This document shows, piece by piece, positions 1 through 8,428 of a stretch of 35,920 nt of DNA. Location of the stretch: positions 1 to 35,920 of the forward strand of contig WGCW01000043.1 in NCBI GenBank assembly GCA_015493585.1, read 5' to 3'. Each line of letters opens with the position of its first letter. Within the stretch, counting starts at the first letter, position 1. The position numbers were made by a program, and so were the translations under genes. The notes beneath the pieces were generated by a model. That model was not told the DNA's origin, searched no databases, and worked only from the letters and a program-made list of their open reading frames with translations. This stretch comes from Acidobacteriota bacterium (GTDB taxonomy: Bacteria > Acidobacteriota > Thermoanaerobaculia > Thermoanaerobaculales > Sulfomarinibacteraceae).

Positions 1-1380
1 CGTTTGGATCTCGGTGTGGCAACAGCCTTCCTGGCCATCGCGCTTGGCGTCGATCCGATCATCGTTGGAGGGACCGAGGAGCAGCGCCGGAAATGGCTCG
101 GCCGGATCGCGGAAGAAGGTCTGATCGTTTCCTACGGAGTGACGGAACCAACTGCCGGCAGCAACGTTGCGGCGTTGCACACGGTTGCCAAGCCGGTCGT
201 TGGGCCGGACGGTGCGGTCACGGCGTACCGCCTCAGCGGGACCAAGCAGTTCATCACCAACGCCGGTGTTGCGCAGATCTACACGATCCTGGCCAAGGCG
301 CCTGGAGGGCCGTGCTTCTTCGTCGTCGAACGTGACACGCCGGGGCTGAGCGTTGGTGCCGACGAGCACAAGCACGGGATTCGGGCTTCGAATACGGCTC
401 AGGTGATTCTTGAGGACGTCGAGGTTCCTGCCGCCAACCTGCTCGGGGAGGTCGAGGGCGAGGGGCTCAACCAGGCCAATCAGGTCTTCGGCTTTACGCG
501 GCTGATGGTAGCCGCTTTCGGGCTCGGCGCCGGGGAAGAGGCGCTGTCCCGCGCCATCGCCTACGGGAAGGAGCGCGAGCAGTTCGGGGCGCCGCTCTTC
601 GCCAAGCAGGGGTTCACGCACAAACTGATCGTGCCGCATGCCGTCCGGCTGGATGCCGTTCGTGCCTACTGTGAGCACGTGGCCGGCCGTCTCGATTCGG
701 GCGAGGCTGGGCTGCAGGTGGAAGGATCCGTTGCCAAGCTCTTCGCGACGGAGGCGGGCAACGCCGCGGCTGATGCAGCAATTCAGGCGCATGGCGGGTA
801 CGGATACACCCGCGAGTACGAGGTCGAGAAAATCAAGCGTGATGTGCGGATCACGACGATTTATGAGGGTACGTCAGAGATCCAGCAGAGCATTATTGGA
901 GCCTATCGCTGGCGCCAGACCGTCCGCTCCAAGGGCGGCTTCTACAGAGACATGGCTGCCGGGATCCGCGAGACCGGCGGTGAGGAGACTGCCGCACTGG
1001 CCGCCGAGGCGTTGGCCGAGACGATCCTCGCCTGTCACCGGACGCGGTTGCCCCATGAGCAGTATGCCCTCTTCGAGCTGGCAAGGCTTTCGGCCGAAGT
1101 AGAGACGGCTGCGGCTCTTGCCGTCAAGGCCGCCGGTACGGAACCTGATGGATGGCTCTCCACGGCGGCGAGATTGCACGGAGGGGCTGTGGCGAGAGAT
1201 GTCGGCGTGACCGGATTGAGGATTCTCAAGGCGAGTGGCCGGTACAGCGACGAGGATGTCGCCGCATGGCGGGAAGCCGCCGGGTTCGAACAGCTGATGG
1301 CGACGGCCAATGGGGAGCTGGCGGTGATGGATGGAGCGGCGAAGTTCCTCGAAGCAAACCAGTGGCCTACAGAGGACTGA
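1..1380 (+). CDS. Acyl-CoA dehydrogenase with C-terminal extension (5' truncated by window)
   Basis: Oxidises an acyl-CoA to the trans-2-enoyl-CoA using FAD, normally as a step of fatty-acid beta-oxidation in the cytoplasm. The reading frame is open from base 1, so the start lies upstream and the TTG at 4 is not a credible start. Visible motifs are the FAD-loop signature TEPTAGSN near fragment residue 50 and the C-terminal signature HGGYGYTREYEVEK. After that comes IYEGTSEIQ, whose Glu (about residue 289 of the fragment) is the expected catalytic base. About 150 residues follow the core fold (KGGFYRDMAAG onward). This is a helical extension like that of the long-chain, VLCAD/ACAD9-like members. 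The acyl chain length cannot be read from sequence. A 137-base gap separates it from the tricorn gene. The family is certain; the substrate is unknown. Confidence 0.93.
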   Translation, partial: RLDLGVATAFLAIALGVDPIIVGGTEEQRRKWLGRIAEEGLIVSYGVTEPTAGSNVAALHTVAKPVVGPDGAVTAYRLSGTKQFITNAGVAQIYTILAKAPGGPCFFVVERDTPGLSVGADEHKHGIRASNTAQVILEDVEVPAANLLGEVEGEGLNQANQVFGFTRLMVAAFGLGAGEEALSRAIAYGKEREQFGAPLFAKQGFTHKLIVPHAVRLDAVRAYCEHVAGRLDSGEAGLQVEGSVAKLFATEAGNAAADAAIQAHGGYGYTREYEVEKIKRDVRITTIYEGTSEIQQSIIGAYRWRQTVRSKGGFYRDMAAGIRETGGEETAALAAEALAETILACHRTRLPHEQYALFELARLSAEVETAAALAVKAAGTEPDGWLSTAARLHGGAVARDVGVTGLRILKASGRYSDEDVAAWREAAGFEQLMATANGELAVMDGAAKFLEANQWPTED

Positions 1381-1517
1381 GGCCAAACCGCGCCCTGATT
1401 CAGTCAACCTGGTACTGGTGATATCAGGCTGCCGTCCCGGGAGATTTCTGTGGTGTGCGCAACTCCGGGATGAAGATTTCGTACTACCATGAGCGAGGTG
1501 CGATCTTGGAGGTGATC

Positions 1518-4500
1518 ATGAAAGGACAGCGTGTGTTGACAAAGCTCTTGAGTAACCTGCAAGCCGCGGCAGCTGTGGCCGTAGCGGCTGGAATGGCCGT
1601 TGTGGCCATCCCATCTGCCGGTGCAGCAACGAACCCGTTGATGCGGTTTCCGTCGTTGCACGGTCAGACGATCGTTTTTGAAGCGGCTGGTGATCTATGG
1701 ACCGTCAACCGGAAGGGGGGCGTCGCCGAACGTCTGACCACGGACAAAGGCTACGACATGATGCCAAGGTTCTCCCCCGATGGGAAGACGGTCGCGTTCA
1801 CCGGCCAATACGACGGCGGAACCGATGTGTACACAATTCCCGTGGCCGGAGGTGCTCCGGTTCGGATGACCTACCACTCGGATGTCGTCAAGGACGCGCC
1901 GATGCGTTGGGGGCCAGACAACATGGTCGTCACCTGGACCCCTGATGGTGGCTCCATCGTGTTTCTCTCCCGTCGTGATACGTATAACTCGTGGTTTGGG
2001 AGGCTGTTCGAAGTTTCGAAGAACGGCGGATTGCCCCAGGCCCTCCCGTTGCCGAAAGGTGGCGTCCTGTCATTCAGCCCGGATGGCAGGAAGATCGCGT
2101 ACAACCGGATCTTCAGGAATTTCCGGACGTGGAAGCGGTACAACGGGGGGTTGGCCCAGGATATCTGGATCTACGATCTCAAGACACATAAGATCCAACG
2201 TGTCACGACGTGGACGGGAACCGACACGTATCCAATGTGGTACAAGGACACGATCTACTTTGCCTCGGACCGTGATGCCAACCGCCGCATGAACATCTGG
2301 GCGTACTCGCTCAAGGACAAGACGTTTCGCCAGGTGACGCACTTTACGAAGTACGACATCGACTGGCCGAGCCTCGGAGATACGGGGATCGTTTTCGGGT
2401 GTGGCGGGAACCTGTACGTCCTGGATCTCCCGTCCGAGAAGTTGCACAAAATTACGGTCGATGTTCCGGATGACGGCGTGCAACGGCGTGCTCGCTGGGA
2501 GGACGTTTCCAAGAAGATCGAGGAATTCGATATTGCCCCGAACGGGAAGCGCGCCCTCTTTACAGCGCGCGGCGAAGTGCTGACTGTTCCGAAGGAGCAT
2601 GGGAATACGCGGGATCTGACCCGGACCCCTGGCGCCCGGGAGCAGTACGCAACGTGGTCGCCGGACGGTAAGCTGGTTGCGTATGTGACCGACGGAAGCG
2701 GTGAGGCACAGATCGCTGTCCGGGCTTCGGACGGCTCTGGCAATGAAACACTCCTGACGCACTTCAAGACGGGTTACCTGTACGATCCAAGATGGTCACC
2801 GGACAGCTCGAAAATCGCCTTTTCTGATTCGAATCACGTGCTCTGGTACGTCGATGTCGCCTCGAAGAAGTCTGTGCGCGTCGATAAGGATCCGTATGCT
2901 GAAATGCATGACTTTAGCTGGTCTCCCGATGCCGCATGGTTGACCTATTCGAAGGTTGAGGCCAATAACCTGCACCAGATCTTCGTGTACAACCTGGCCT
3001 CGGGGAAGGTCCACCGGGTGAGCAACGGGATGACGAACGATTCCGAGCCCGTCTTTTGCCCGGGGGGCAAGCACCTGTTCTTCATCTCGGCGCGCCATCC
3101 GAACCCGGTCTTCTCGGAGACCGAGTTCAACGAAGCAACGGTGAAGATGGACGGGATCTATGTGGCCACGTTACGTGCCAATATGCCCTCTCCATTTGCG
3201 CCGAGATCGGACGAGGGCGTTGCTTCAAAGAACGAGAAGCACGCAACACAAGGAGCTGCAAACACGGCGAAGAAGGGGGCGGCGAAGAAACCTGCGCCGG
3301 TCAAGATCGACTTTGACGGCCTCTACTCCCGTGCCGTCGCATTGCCGATTCCAGCGGGCGATATCTCGAACTTGCTCGTTGCAAAGGGACGTGTCTACTA
3401 CCAGACGAGACCTGTCATGAGCCTCGACGGTCCGCTCCCCGGTGAAAAACCAGCCCTTCACTGCTTTGACATGAAGAAGCGGAAGGACACGGTGATCGCG
3501 GCCCCGGTCAACGGGTATGCGTTGAGCGCTGACGGCTCTGCTGTGCTGATTGCCTCGCACGGAAGCTACACGATCCGGTCGGCCAAGCCGATGCGGAAGG
3601 ATCCCCATGCCGCCCGCCTCAATCTCTCCGGGATGAAGGTCCTGGTCGATCCCCCCGCCGAGTGGCGTGAGATGTTCGGACAGGCGTGGCGGCTCGACCG
3701 CGACCTCTTCTACAACCCGAAGATGAACGGCGTCGATTGGAAGGCTGTTCGTGCCGCGTACGCGCCGCTGCTTGCCAAATGCCTCTGCCGTGAGGATCTC
3801 AACTACATCATCGGCGAGATGCAGGGCGAGCTTGGCAACTCCCATACGTACGTCGGCGGGGGCGACCGGCCGCACAACGGGTATGTGCCCGTTGGTTTGC
3901 TCGGTGTCGATTTTGCCCTTGATCATTCCAGCGGACGGTACTATTTCAAGAGGATCTATCCCGGCGACAATTCACGTGAAGCGACCCGGTCACCGCTGAC
4001 TGAGCCTGGCATCAACGTACATGAGGGAATGTTCCTCCTGGCGGTCAACGGCGTGCCGCTCAAGGCTCCGACGAACCCATATCAGCCGTTCGTCAATACC
4101 TTGGGGCGCACCGTGAAGCTCACGGTTGCCACGAGCCCCGATGGGAAAGGCGCTCGGACGGTCACGGTCAAACCGATCGCCAACGAGCTCGAGATCCGGC
4201 TCAAGGCCTGGATCGCAGCGAACCGGCGTAAGGTCAACAAGGAGTCGGGCGGCCGGTTGGGCTACATCTACCTCTCCGACATGGAGCAGCAGGGGATGGA
4301 TCAGTTCATCCGCCAGTTCTATCCGCAGATCCGCAAGCAGGGAATGATCATCGACGTGCGGTACAACGGTGGTGGCTTCATCGATCCAATCGTCTTGGAG
4401 CGCCTGCGCCGCGTGCTCGTCGGCATGGAAACGACGCGCCAGGGTGTGCCAGGCCCGATCCCGGGCGCCCTGATCCATGGCCCATTGGCCTGTCTGGCCA

Positions 4501-4895
4501 ATCATTACTCGGCTTCTGATGGCGATATCTTCCCGTTCTACTTCAAGAAGTACAAGCTCGGGCCGGTGATCGGCACGCGAACCTGGGGCGGTGTACGCGG
4601 CATTCGCGGATACTGGCCCCTGATGGATGGGGGGTACATCACGGTTTCCGAGTTCACGCTGTACGGACTGAAGAGCCAGTGGGTTGTTGAAAATCACGGT
4701 GTCGAACCAAATATCCGGGTGGATGACCTGCCAGGGGATGTGATGGCCGGGCGTGACGCCCAGCTCGAAACGGCCATTCGGTACCTGTTGAAGAAGATCA
4801 ATGCCAATCCGCCGGTGTTGCCGAAACGGCCGGCGCTCCTGCCAGCCTATCCACCGGACGGGATGCCATTCGCGCAACCGCATCCTGGGCGGTAG
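1518..4895 (+). CDS. Tricorn-type S41 serine protease, exported
   Basis: A large peptidase related to archaeal tricorn, which trims oligopeptides. I chose ATG 1518, not 1455, because TTGGAGGTGATC lies just upstream and the protein then opens with a classical signal peptide (MKGQRVLTK, hydrophobic stretch, PSAGA-A). It is 1125 aa. Residues about 40-330 and 340-700 are WD/PD40-like beta-propeller repeats (FSPDGK, WSPDGK, WSPDSS, WSPDAA). A PDZ-like segment follows near 830-900, then the C-terminal S41 domain. The expected tetrad is visible: S775-H776 in GNSHTYV, S1000 in SASDGDIF and E1058 in VVENHGVEP. The S1000-E1058 spacing of 58 equals S965-E1023 in Thermoplasma tricorn. A low-complexity Ala/Lys linker lies at about 565-590. 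Export implies a periplasmic role, unlike the cytosolic archaeal enzyme. A hairpin follows the stop codon. Confidence 0.93.
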   Translation: MKGQRVLTKLLSNLQAAAAVAVAAGMAVVAIPSAGAATNPLMRFPSLHGQTIVFEAAGDLWTVNRKGGVAERLTTDKGYDMMPRFSPDGKTVAFTGQYDGGTDVYTIPVAGGAPVRMTYHSDVVKDAPMRWGPDNMVVTWTPDGGSIVFLSRRDTYNSWFGRLFEVSKNGGLPQALPLPKGGVLSFSPDGRKIAYNRIFRNFRTWKRYNGGLAQDIWIYDLKTHKIQRVTTWTGTDTYPMWYKDTIYFASDRDANRRMNIWAYSLKDKTFRQVTHFTKYDIDWPSLGDTGIVFGCGGNLYVLDLPSEKLHKITVDVPDDGVQRRARWEDVSKKIEEFDIAPNGKRALFTARGEVLTVPKEHGNTRDLTRTPGAREQYATWSPDGKLVAYVTDGSGEAQIAVRASDGSGNETLLTHFKTGYLYDPRWSPDSSKIAFSDSNHVLWYVDVASKKSVRVDKDPYAEMHDFSWSPDAAWLTYSKVEANNLHQIFVYNLASGKVHRVSNGMTNDSEPVFCPGGKHLFFISARHPNPVFSETEFNEATVKMDGIYVATLRANMPSPFAPRSDEGVASKNEKHATQGAANTAKKGAAKKPAPVKIDFDGLYSRAVALPIPAGDISNLLVAKGRVYYQTRPVMSLDGPLPGEKPALHCFDMKKRKDTVIAAPVNGYALSADGSAVLIASHGSYTIRSAKPMRKDPHAARLNLSGMKVLVDPPAEWREMFGQAWRLDRDLFYNPKMNGVDWKAVRAAYAPLLAKCLCREDLNYIIGEMQGELGNSHTYVGGGDRPHNGYVPVGLLGVDFALDHSSGRYYFKRIYPGDNSREATRSPLTEPGINVHEGMFLLAVNGVPLKAPTNPYQPFVNTLGRTVKLTVATSPDGKGARTVTVKPIANELEIRLKAWIAANRRKVNKESGGRLGYIYLSDMEQQGMDQFIRQFYPQIRKQGMIIDVRYNGGGFIDPIVLERLRRVLVGMETTRQGVPGPIPGALIHGPLACLANHYSASDGDIFPFYFKKYKLGPVIGTRTWGGVRGIRGYWPLMDGGYITVSEFTLYGLKSQWVVENHGVEPNIRVDDLPGDVMAGRDAQLETAIRYLLKKINANPPVLPKRPALLPAYPPDGMPFAQPHPGR

Positions 4896-4914
4896 GGCAT
4901 ACACCGAATGTGAC

Positions 4915-4946
4915 AGCGCCCCCGGGCTGCCTGGTCCGGGGGCGCT
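4915..4946 (+). terminator. GC-rich hairpin after the tricorn gene
   Basis: AGCGCCCCCGG and CCGGGGGCGCT form a perfect 11-bp stem around a 10-base loop, 20 bases after the tricorn stop. No U-tract follows, so it is an atypical intrinsic terminator. It sits between the convergent tricorn (+) and phasin (-) genes and could act in both directions. Nothing else is seen in 4947-5071. Confidence 0.55.
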
Positions 4947-5071
4947 GGTGCATGCTGAAGGCAGCGTGAGATCTTGGGCTGAGGAAAGGCACTCGTATGG
5001 CGATGACGGCAGATATCCGGAGTCCGGCAGTCCACGCCGGACGGAACGATAACGAGCAGCGGCGTTCGGAT

Positions 5072-5539
5072 CTATTTGGGTGTTTTTGTTTGTCCAGTTG
5101 TTGTCGTTGAGGAACTGGTCTTCTTTGAAGCCGGTGACGTGCGTTTGGCCGGGCCGCGCCGCGTCGGAGAGGCCTTCTTCTGGAGCTTCTCAATCGCTTC
5201 GGTCAGCTGATCAACCTTGTCAGAAAGGGCGTCAATCTCCCGTTTGGTAGGTACACCAGTCTTGTGCATGACAGCTGTCAGCTTCTCTTCAAAGGTTTTT
5301 CCGAGCGTATCCCAGTAGCTCTTCACGATCTTCTTCGCGCTGGCTCCGGCATCTCCGTCCTTTTGAGTGTTCTTCTTGCCGCGGGCCTCGAACGATGCCC
5401 CACGTTCGACGAGGGTGGAGAAGAGCTTGGAGCCCTCCTCCTGACCGGTGGCCAGTGCGCCGAGACCTGCGAGCCAGATCTTGTGGGCAGATTCCACGAA
5501 CGTGTCCTGGAGCTTCTTTGCCTGTGTCTTGCCGGTCAT
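5072..5539 (-). CDS. Phasin, PhaI/PhaF-type polyhydroxyalkanoate granule-associated protein
   Basis: A small amphipathic protein expected to coat polyhydroxyalkanoate granules or to act as a related stress or nucleoid-associated protein. It is 155 aa. The N-terminal region (KLQDTFVESAHKIWLAGLGA) matches the family opening, in which residues 12-30 form the granule-binding helix. A helical, heptad-like section at about 90-120 (IDALSDKVDQLTEAIEKLQ) suggests oligomerisation. The tail (125-155) is rich in Lys, Ser, Thr, Ala and Pro, like the basic DNA-binding tail of PhaF. The start is supported by AAGGAGG eight bases upstream on the minus strand. No PHA synthase gene is in the window, so the granule role is inferred from family. 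It is transcribed divergently from the TPR gene. Confidence 0.85.
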   Translation of the reverse strand: MTGKTQAKKLQDTFVESAHKIWLAGLGALATGQEEGSKLFSTLVERGASFEARGKKNTQKDGDAGASAKKIVKSYWDTLGKTFEEKLTAVMHKTGVPTKREIDALSDKVDQLTEAIEKLQKKASPTRRGPAKRTSPASKKTSSSTTTTGQTKTPK

Positions 5540-5590
5540 GTGGACCTCCTTCGCCGGTCGAGCCGATGTTTGAGCGTTGACGCGACCTCC

Positions 5591-5611
5591 GAATGCCGCT
5601 CTGCGGCATTC
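5591..5611 (-). promoter_or_regulatory. Stem-loop at the predicted 5' end of the phasin mRNA
   Basis: GAATGCCGC TCT GCGGCATTC is a perfect 9-bp stem with a 3-base loop. It starts about three bases downstream of the start point predicted from the phasin promoter. It may stabilise the transcript or serve as a protein-binding palindrome. Confidence 0.5.
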
Positions 5612-5620
5612 TTCGTTCCA

Positions 5621-5649
5621 GACATAACGCGCTGCGGCAATCCTGTCAA
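5621..5649 (-). promoter_or_regulatory. Sigma70-like promoter of the phasin gene
   Basis: Read on the minus strand, TTGACA (5649-5644) is separated by 17 bases from TATGTC (5626-5621). The -35 box is perfect and the -10 box partial. The predicted transcription start is near 5614, giving a leader of about 75 bases before the ATG at 5539. Confidence 0.5.
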
Positions 5650-5776
5650 CCTTCTTTTCTGCGCCGCGGCAAGATCTTGGGGGAGTGGCCTATTCTGGGA
5701 ATGTGCCGATTGGAGCCCCGCAGCTCCGGCTGTATCAAACCGTCATCGGGGGTTCTTTTGGAACGAGGGTGTGGGG

Positions 5777-5782
5777 TACACT
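5777..5782 (+). promoter_or_regulatory. Putative -10 box (TACACT) of the TPR-lolB-ispE operon
   Basis: TACACT ends nine bases before ATG 5792, so transcription would begin about two or three bases before the start codon. The same hexamer lies eight bases before the starts of holC and of the M50 peptidase gene. No convincing -35 box is seen. Confidence 0.4.
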
Positions 5783-5791
5783 GTGCGCCTG

Positions 5792-7690
5792 ATGAAAAGG
5801 TTCTCGATCGTGATGTTCTGTCTGCTCATGGTGGTCCCGCTGATGGCGGGAACGCCGCCCAAAGGATCCACACCTCCGCTGATGACCCGGGGGTTGGATC
5901 AGTACATCCAGGCCCGGCTGGCCGAGGCACGCGGGAAGTACCGGGAGGCGCTCAAGCTGTACGCCAGTGCCCTGAAGGCCGACCCGAAAAACTCAGAAAT
6001 CCGGATCAGCTACGCCTCCCTCTTGGCGAATGTTGGCCTCGCCTCGCAGGCGTTGACCATTCTCCAACCGGTGCAGCATCTCGATTGGTACGGTCAAAAA
6101 GTCCGCGCGCTCGCGCTCGCCGCGACGGTGGCGGCTGAACCGGCGCGGCTTGGGGAGGCTGAAAAGGCGCTCAGAGGCGTCCTGGCGCAACGGCCCGGCG
6201 ATCCGAATGTCCAAATGGCCCTCGTCCAGGTGTTACAACGGGAGGGCAAGCTGACCGAGGCCGAGTCCGTGCTTCATGACCTGCGGGTGCGCCGGCCCTC
6301 CAATATGAGACTCCTCCTGATGGACGCGACGATGCTGCGAAGTCTCGGGAAGCTGGATGAGGCGGCGGCGCTCTTCGAGCAATGCGTCGCCTCCGGTCCT
6401 GCCGAGGCGGGATGCCGGGATCAGCTCGTCGATCTTCTGGTTGAGCAGGGGCGTTCCGGAAAAGCGGCCGATGTCCTTGCGCGCGGCCTGAGTTCGGATG
6501 ACCTCGACGGGATGATGCGTGCAGCGACGCTCTACGCGCAGGCTGGGGAGACGAAGAAAGCCTTGGCGATGGTCAACCGGGTTCTCGCGCAGGCGCCGAG
6601 CTCGCCTCCGGCCCGGAGGCTCAAGGCACTGTTGTTGACAGACATGGGGCGGTACGACGAGGCCGCGAGCTTGCTCAGCGAGCTGTACCGGAAGAACAAA
6701 GACGATGTCCAATTGGGTCTCGATCTCGCGTGGGCCGAGGCGCGGGAGGGCCGCGTTCCAAAGGCTCGCCGGCGGGTGACGAAGCTCTGGCAGCGGCTCA
6801 AGGATGACCCGTCGTCTGACAACGCGGTCCAGTGTTGTCTGACAGCGGCCCGGATCGAGCTTTTGGCCGGCCGGACCATGGCCGCACGTGAGTGGCTGGA
6901 CAGGGTGGGAGATCCGTCGGCCGGTGGAACAGAGCTGGTCCGCCTGTTGGCCGAAACCTATCGGCGGGACCAGGACTGGCAGGGTGGGGTCGGCGCGATG
7001 CTGCGCCTGCAGCCAAAAGTCAAGGGACGAGCACGTGCCGAGGCTCTGGCGTTCGAAGCGGAATTCCGGCTGCGGTTGGGGCAGCCCGGCGCCCGGCGCA
7101 GACTGGATCCGCTTCTTCGGTCGAAAGATGTCCGTGAGGTTCGGCTGGCCCTCCAAGTCCTGGCAGCGGTCAAGGATTGGGATGACGTTGCGAGCGATGC
7201 GCTCGCGGCGCTCGCGCGGTTTCCGGGCAATCATGATCTGATGTTTTCCCGGGCTGCGGCACTGGAGAGGCTTGGCCACATCGATGAGAGCGCGAAGCTC
7301 TTTCAGGAGATTCTGAAGAAGGACCCGGACGATGCGCTCTCGGCCAACTATCTGGGCTACACGTGGGCGAATGCCGGGCAACATCTCCCCGAAGCGTTCA
7401 AGCTGATCAGCCATGCGGTCGCGCTCGAACCGGACAATGGGGCCTACCTCGACAGCCTCGGGTGGGTGTATTACAAGATGGGCAAGCTCGACGAAGCCGA
7501 GCAGTGGCTGCGGCGGGCGCTGAAGAAGATGCAGCCCGACGGGACTGTTCTTGCCCATCTTGGAGAAGTGCTGGCGGCCCGTGGAAAGACCGATGAGGCC
7601 CGGCAGACGCTTGAGCAGGCGCTGGCGATGGGATGTGAAAATCCGGCACATGTCAAGAAGCTGCTCAGCCAGCTTCACGCGCCGCAATGA
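5792..7690 (+). CDS. Exported tetratricopeptide-repeat protein
   Basis: A TPR scaffold of 632 aa whose binding partner is unknown. The ORF track extends far upstream, but ATG 5792 gives a good signal peptide (MKRFSIVMFCLLMVVPLMAG) and follows a TACACT box. GTG 5783 is possible only if transcription starts further upstream. Repeats run through most of the protein: AEARGKYREALKLYASALKA near 50, LREGKLTEAESVL near 150, SLGKLDEAAALF near 190, ERLGHIDESAKLFQEIL near 500, and a closing pair, LDSLGWVYYKMGKLDEAEQW and HLGEVLAARGKTDEARQ. The final LGY/LGW repeats resemble those of TPR proteins encoded beside lolB and ispE in other Gram-negatives. The stop overlaps the next start by four bases (ATGA), so it is translationally coupled to the LolB-like gene. 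An envelope role is plausible. Confidence 0.88.
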   Translation: MKRFSIVMFCLLMVVPLMAGTPPKGSTPPLMTRGLDQYIQARLAEARGKYREALKLYASALKADPKNSEIRISYASLLANVGLASQALTILQPVQHLDWYGQKVRALALAATVAAEPARLGEAEKALRGVLAQRPGDPNVQMALVQVLQREGKLTEAESVLHDLRVRRPSNMRLLLMDATMLRSLGKLDEAAALFEQCVASGPAEAGCRDQLVDLLVEQGRSGKAADVLARGLSSDDLDGMMRAATLYAQAGETKKALAMVNRVLAQAPSSPPARRLKALLLTDMGRYDEAASLLSELYRKNKDDVQLGLDLAWAEAREGRVPKARRRVTKLWQRLKDDPSSDNAVQCCLTAARIELLAGRTMAAREWLDRVGDPSAGGTELVRLLAETYRRDQDWQGGVGAMLRLQPKVKGRARAEALAFEAEFRLRLGQPGARRRLDPLLRSKDVREVRLALQVLAAVKDWDDVASDALAALARFPGNHDLMFSRAAALERLGHIDESAKLFQEILKKDPDDALSANYLGYTWANAGQHLPEAFKLISHAVALEPDNGAYLDSLGWVYYKMGKLDEAEQWLRRALKKMQPDGTVLAHLGEVLAARGKTDEARQTLEQALAMGCENPAHVKKLLSQLHAPQ

Positions 7691-8424
7691 TCGTCATGTG
7701 CAGAACCGGTCAGCGGCTTCTTCGACATACCGTCATCGTGGTGGGCCTTGCGACGGCCGTCGGCCTAGCGGCATGCCGGAGCGCCGGGACACCGGTCCTC
7801 TCCTCTGCGGAGTTGCACGCCGGCGTGTCCGTGCTTTCCCGGCCATTGACGGGCGATCTCGCGGCGCTGTATAGGCTGACCGTTCCCTCGTCCGGCGGGC
7901 TCCGGCTTTCGATCCTCACCCATGGCCGTGCGGGCCGGTTAACGGTCAGCGAGCCGTTCGGGAGTGCAATAAGCCTGGCGGCGTGGGGTGTCAAGACGCA
8001 GCTGTTTGATCTTCGCCATGGGTGCCGGCTCGAGGCCACACAACGGCAGGCGCTCTTTTTCGAGGGGCGTATGCCGCTGGAAGAGCTGGCGCGTCTTCTG
8101 GGGGGCCGTCTTCCCAGCGGGCCCGGAGACAGGATTGTGGTCCAGCCGGATGGGCAGGTGGTGATTCTGGGCCATGCGTGGAGTTGCCGGGTGAGGCTTG
8201 CCCGTAATCCGTGGCGCGTCACGTATGTGGAGGGACCGGCCGGTACGGCCGAAGCCCGGTGGCACATTCGTCTGGGACAACACACCTCATCGTTGCCCGG
8301 GTTCCTCCGGGCGGAGTGGGGACACAGAAAGTGGGCGGAGCTGAAGCTGGTCCGGCTCCAGTGGAACACGGTCAGAGCGTTGCCTCCGGTGCCGGAGCTG
8401 CCACCGTGCAGATCCCGGGAGTGA
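7687..8424 (+). CDS. LolB-like outer-membrane lipoprotein
   Basis: In gammaproteobacteria LolB receives lipoproteins from LolA and inserts them into the outer membrane, and lolB lies directly before ispE. This 245-aa protein sits in that position, four bases before ispE and overlapping the TPR gene by four bases. It has a lipoprotein signal ending VGLAAC, with the lipidated Cys at about residue 30. The body contains LRLSILTHGRAGRLTVSEPFGSA followed by a Gly-rich beta-strand pattern, compatible with the open beta-barrel of the LolA/LolB and DUF4292-like fold. Residues 95-130 (FFEGRMPLEELARLLGGRLP) resemble the helix region of that fold. Direct similarity to E. coli LolB is weak, so the assignment rests on lipobox, length and position. 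The C-terminal tail is Pro-rich (LPPVPELPPC). Confidence 0.6.
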   Translation: MIVMCRTGQRLLRHTVIVVGLATAVGLAACRSAGTPVLSSAELHAGVSVLSRPLTGDLAALYRLTVPSSGGLRLSILTHGRAGRLTVSEPFGSAISLAAWGVKTQLFDLRHGCRLEATQRQALFFEGRMPLEELARLLGGRLPSGPGDRIVVQPDGQVVILGHAWSCRVRLARNPWRVTYVEGPAGTAEARWHIRLGQHTSSLPGFLRAEWGHRKWAELKLVRLQWNTVRALPPVPELPPCRSRE

Positions 8425-8428
8425 CGGG

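Noticed and set aside
5264-5791. ORF-track extension upstream of the TPR protein
   Set aside because: It reads antisense through the phasin gene, has no family-like sequence, and the signal peptide begins at 5792.
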